DNA from: an uncultured Candidatus Nitrosopumilus sp.
GTDB lineage: Archaea; Thermoproteota; Nitrososphaeria; Nitrososphaerales; Nitrosopumilaceae
Length of the DNA: 51,588 bases
Direction of reading: 5' to 3'
Assembly (NCBI GenBank): GCA_905612275.1
Contig: CAJQRM010000031.1
Span: forward strand, 1-51,588
This document shows, piece after piece, positions 50,909 through 51,588 of the stretch; positions within the stretch are counted from its first letter, which is position 1, and every line of letters starts with the position of its first letter. The notes under the pieces are model-generated. The model saw nothing but the letters and a program-made list of their open reading frames with translations. It did no database searches and had not been told where the DNA came from. Made by a program: the position numbers and the translations under genes.

Positions 50909-51588
50909 TTATTGAGAAATTGTTTGTTTTTTTAGACTTTTTGTAAATGATATTACCTTTGATTCAAGATCCTGTTGTTTTGTTCTTTCTATTAATTTCA
51001 AATATGCACTACCTACAATTACTGCATCAGCTCCAGCTTTGATGTATTTTTTTACATCCTCTGGAGTAGATACTCCAAATCCAATACCAATTGGGATTTT
51101 ACCTTTGGTTTGTTTTTTTACATTTTTGATTGCTTTTAGCGTATAATTTTTGATACCTGTTTTTACACCTGTAGTTCCAAATACTGCAACAAGATACAAA
51201 AACCCTGTTGATGCTTTCGCAATTTTTTCTATTCTAGTTTTACTTGTATTTGGTGATATCAAAAATATGGTATCTGCATTATTTTTTGCTGCTTGTAGAT
51301 AATCTTTTGATTCTCCAATTGACATATCTGGAAGAATGAATCCGTCAATTCCTACTTTTTTTGCATTTGTGATGAATTTCTGATAACCCATACGATGTAG
51401 GATGTTGGTATATGTCATTAATACCAGTGGAATGTCTGTCTCTTTTCTAATTTTTTTTACAATGTTGAAAAATTTTGAAATATTAAATCCTTTTTCAAGT
51501 GAAATGGTACTTGCATTTTGAATAACTGGACCATCAGCTAAAGGATCTGAAAATGGAAATCCTAATTCTATTATGTCTACTCCTCCCT
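50909..51588 (-). CDS. trpA: Tryptophan synthase alpha chain (5' partial at window edge)
   Basis: The frame runs in from the right edge. ELGFPFSDPLADGPVIQ is the alpha-subunit signature with the catalytic region, then MTYTNILHRMGYQKFI, GFILPDMSIGE, FLISPNTSKTRIEKIA, and GIGFGVSTPEDVKKYI with DAVIVGSAYLKLIE for the phosphate site. It cleaves indole-3-glycerol phosphate. The N-terminal 30-50 residues are missing. An internal Met at 51418 is not the start. trpB should lie upstream. Confidence 0.93.
   Translation of the reverse strand, partial: GGVDIIELGFPFSDPLADGPVIQNASTISLEKGFNISKFFNIVKKIRKETDIPLVLMTYTNILHRMGYQKFITNAKKVGIDGFILPDMSIGESKDYLQAAKNNADTIFLISPNTSKTRIEKIAKASTGFLYLVAVFGTTGVKTGIKNYTLKAIKNVKKQTKGKIPIGIGFGVSTPEDVKKYIKAGADAVIVGSAYLKLIERTKQQDLESKVISFTKSLKKQTISQ

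Noticed and set aside
1-51588. tRNA, rRNA, CRISPR, insertion sequence or prophage
   Set aside because: No GC-rich cloverleaf-like segment, no regularly spaced short repeats, and no transposase or phage gene was seen; the transposase-like N-terminus at 26.8 kb is only a 45-residue module.

Overview
The window looks like a chromosomal segment of a marine or freshwater ammonia-oxidising thaumarchaeon (Nitrosopumilus/Nitrosarchaeum type). The DNA is AT-rich and genes are tightly packed on both strands. It carries archaeal and eukaryote-like information-processing genes: two TFBs, TBP, a family B DNA polymerase, Rpo6, ribosomal proteins S25e and S26e, Alba, deoxyhypusine synthase and an archaeal-type ThrRS. 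Other genes are typical of this phylum: a single-domain parvulin, exported proteins with the WIKNNAGWWA domain, and many tiny zinc-ribbon proteins. Many genes start at TTG or at an ATG about 26 bases after a TATA box, so they are probably leaderless. I saw no tRNA, rRNA, CRISPR array or insertion sequence.

Layout. 1-8.5 kb: partial JAMM protease, small membrane and zinc proteins, two orphan peptide-type ABC permeases, PAC2 protein, SNF2 helicase. 8.5-16.6 kb: nitroreductase, HTH-CBS regulator, pyruvate phosphate dikinase and triosephosphate isomerase (gluconeogenesis), then dCMP deaminase, PolB and SemiSWEET. 16.7-20.7 kb: small membrane and zinc proteins, Hef-type helicase, parvulin. 20.7-30.7 kb: the most interesting block (below). 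30.7-40.9 kb: TBP, second TFB, a GGQ release-factor-like protein, UbiA prenyltransferase, aldo/keto reductase, asparagine-synthase-like protein, Alba, Rpo6, S25e. 40.9-51.6 kb: deoxyhypusine synthase, ThrRS, agmatinase, a repeat protein flanked by two copies of a structured element, CDP-alcohol phosphatidyltransferase, S26e, PfkB kinase, an NAD kinase-winged helix fusion, a frameshifted CTP synthase, and partial TrpA.

Candidate undescribed system. From about 20.7 to 30.7 kb, six intergenic regions share a near-palindromic element, TTAGCACTAG (reverse CTAGTGCTAA). In seven of eight promoters it is in fixed orientation, centred about 27-30 bases upstream of a TATA-like box that itself lies about 26 bases before the start codon or a short leader. 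I found it nowhere else in the window by eye. The genes behind it encode a cobalamin-binding protein with the Wx9EH and ExHxxG signatures of CarH/LitR photoreceptors, a dedicated TFB with an altered zinc ribbon, a DUF1722 (YbgA) protein, a phytoene-desaturase-like FAD oxidoreductase behind an SRPBCC protein, a membrane-anchored SDR, an FMN-binding split-barrel protein and exported proteins. The gene content resembles bacterial B12-dependent light-response clusters, but the MerR DNA-binding domain is absent and a TFB sits in the regulon. My hypothesis is an archaeal light- or B12-responsive regulon working through a specialised general transcription factor.

Other points of note: a symmetric TATA box apparently shared by two divergent leaderless genes (39.6 kb), a hairpin ncRNA candidate (40.5 kb), a branched RNA-like element with a partial second copy (45.2 and 46.1 kb), and a one-base frameshift in an A8 run of pyrG.
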